From: Nitrospira sp. | GTDB taxonomy: Bacteria; Nitrospirota; Nitrospiria; Nitrospirales; Nitrospiraceae | Assembly (NCBI GenBank): GCA_030456405.1 | Contig: JAKDNQ010000090.1 | Span: 1-8,108 of the forward strand | Direction: 5' to 3' | Length of the DNA stretch: 8,108 nucleotides | Shown here: positions 7,468-8,108 of the stretch, one piece after another | Layout: every line of letters starts with the position of its first letter | Numbering within the stretch: the stretch's first letter is position 1 | Program-made: the position numbers and the translations under genes | The notes under the pieces: model-generated | Database searches by the model: none | Seen by the model: only the letters and a program-made list of their open reading frames with translations | Told to the model about the DNA's origin: nothing

Positions 7468-8108
7468 GTGGCCCTGATCGTTCAAAAATATGGGGGGACG
7501 TCGGTGGGCACGGTTGACCGGATCCACCGCGTGGCAGACCGTGTTGAGAAGGCTCACAAGGATGGCGATCGCGTCGTGGTTGTCCTGTCCGCGATGAGCG
7601 GAGAAACGGATCGGTTGCTTCGATTGGCGCACGAAGTCGCTTCGCTGCCTGATGATCGCGAACTCGACATGTTGCTGTCGACCGGAGAGCGAGTGACCAT
7701 TGCCTTGTTGGCGATGGCCTTGCGCGCTAGAGGATTGGATGCCCAATCGTTTACGGGGCGCCAAGTAGGGATTATGACGGACAGTGCCCATACGAAGGCG
7801 CGTATTACCAGGGTAAGTGCCGAGCGGATCCGTGAAGCGCTGCTATCGGGGATCATCCCGGTGGTCGCCGGGTTTCAAGGAATTAATGAGCAGTCAGATG
7901 TGACGACGTTGGGGCGCGGAGGTTCCGATCTCACAGCCGTCGCATTGGCGGCGGCATTGAAGGCCGATCGATGCATCATTTTTACCGATGTCGATGGTGT
8001 CTATACATCGGATCCCAACATTGTTCCAGCGGCTCGGAGGATTGACAAGATTGCCTATGAGGAAATGCTGGAAATGGCCAGTCTGGGCGCGAAAGTGCTG
8101 CAGAGCCG
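7468..8108 (+). CDS. lysC: Aspartate kinase (N-terminal half; cut by window edge)
   Basis: Phosphorylates L-aspartate to 4-phospho-L-aspartate, the committed step for lysine, threonine, methionine and diaminopimelate. Translated by hand from GTG at 7468, the frame is open to the right edge, giving 213 codons plus two bases. The kinase domain shows KYGGTSV (7-13), STGERV with E74 (71-76), GFQG (135-138), [10 protein letters not shown] (148-157), [11 protein letters not shown] (173-183) and [12 protein letters not shown] (200-211), all canonical. Family members run to about 400 residues, so the end of the catalytic domain and the two expected ACT domains, which sense lysine and/or threonine, lie outside the window. 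The GTG start is chosen because it places the KYGGTSV motif at residue 7, as usual. It lies 5 bp after the preceding stop, with AAAGGA about 11 bases upstream. It is the fifth gene of the operon. Confidence 0.97.
   Translation, partial: MALIVQKYGGTSVGTVDRIHRVADRVEKAHKDGDRVVVVLSAMSGETDRLLRLAHEVASLPDDRELDMLLSTGERVTIALLAMALRARGLDAQSFTGRQVGIMTDSAHTKARITRVSAERIREALLSGIIPVVAGFQGINEQSDVTTLGRGGSDLTAVALAAALKADRCIIFTDVDGVYTSDPNIVPAARRIDKIAYEEMLEMASLGAKVLQS

Overview
The window is an ordinary, gene-dense bacterial chromosome segment of moderately high GC. It shows no mobile element, CRISPR array, tRNA or rRNA. From general resemblance and gene order I think of a Nitrospira-like (Nitrospirota) genome. 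That is an impression from memory, not a demonstrated placement.

Left part, minus strand (1-2349): pdxJ (pyridoxine 5'-phosphate synthase, vitamin B6) is followed by nnr, the bifunctional enzyme that repairs damaged NAD(P)H. nnr runs off the left edge, missing only a short C-terminal tail. Both read leftwards and are separated by a 147-bp spacer in which I see no convincing gene.

Middle (2350-2627): a 278-bp divergent intergenic region separates the two transcription units. It carries a good sigma-70-type promoter (TTGACT - 18 bp - TAGAAT) facing right.

Right part, plus strand (2628-8108): a tight five-gene run, alaC-type aminotransferase - hom - thrC - alkaline-phosphatase-superfamily 'ApgM-like' protein - lysC (cut by the right edge). 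The first two junctions are 4-bp stop/start overlaps and the next two gaps are 22 and 5 bp, so this is almost certainly one operon. It encodes the aspartate-to-threonine branch: LysC phosphorylates aspartate, Hom makes homoserine, and ThrC makes threonine from O-phosphohomoserine. Aspartate-semialdehyde dehydrogenase (asd) and a classical homoserine kinase (thrB) are not in the window.

The most interesting point is the fourth gene. It belongs to the 2,3-bisphosphoglycerate-independent phosphoglycerate mutase (ApgM, COG3635-like) family, some members of which have been proposed as non-orthologous homoserine kinases because of their place in threonine operons. Here it sits where thrB would be expected. 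Several residues that I recall as conserved in ApgM active sites, including one metal-binding His, appear replaced, although the reading frame is intact. This suggests an enzyme with altered chemistry rather than a working glycolytic mutase.
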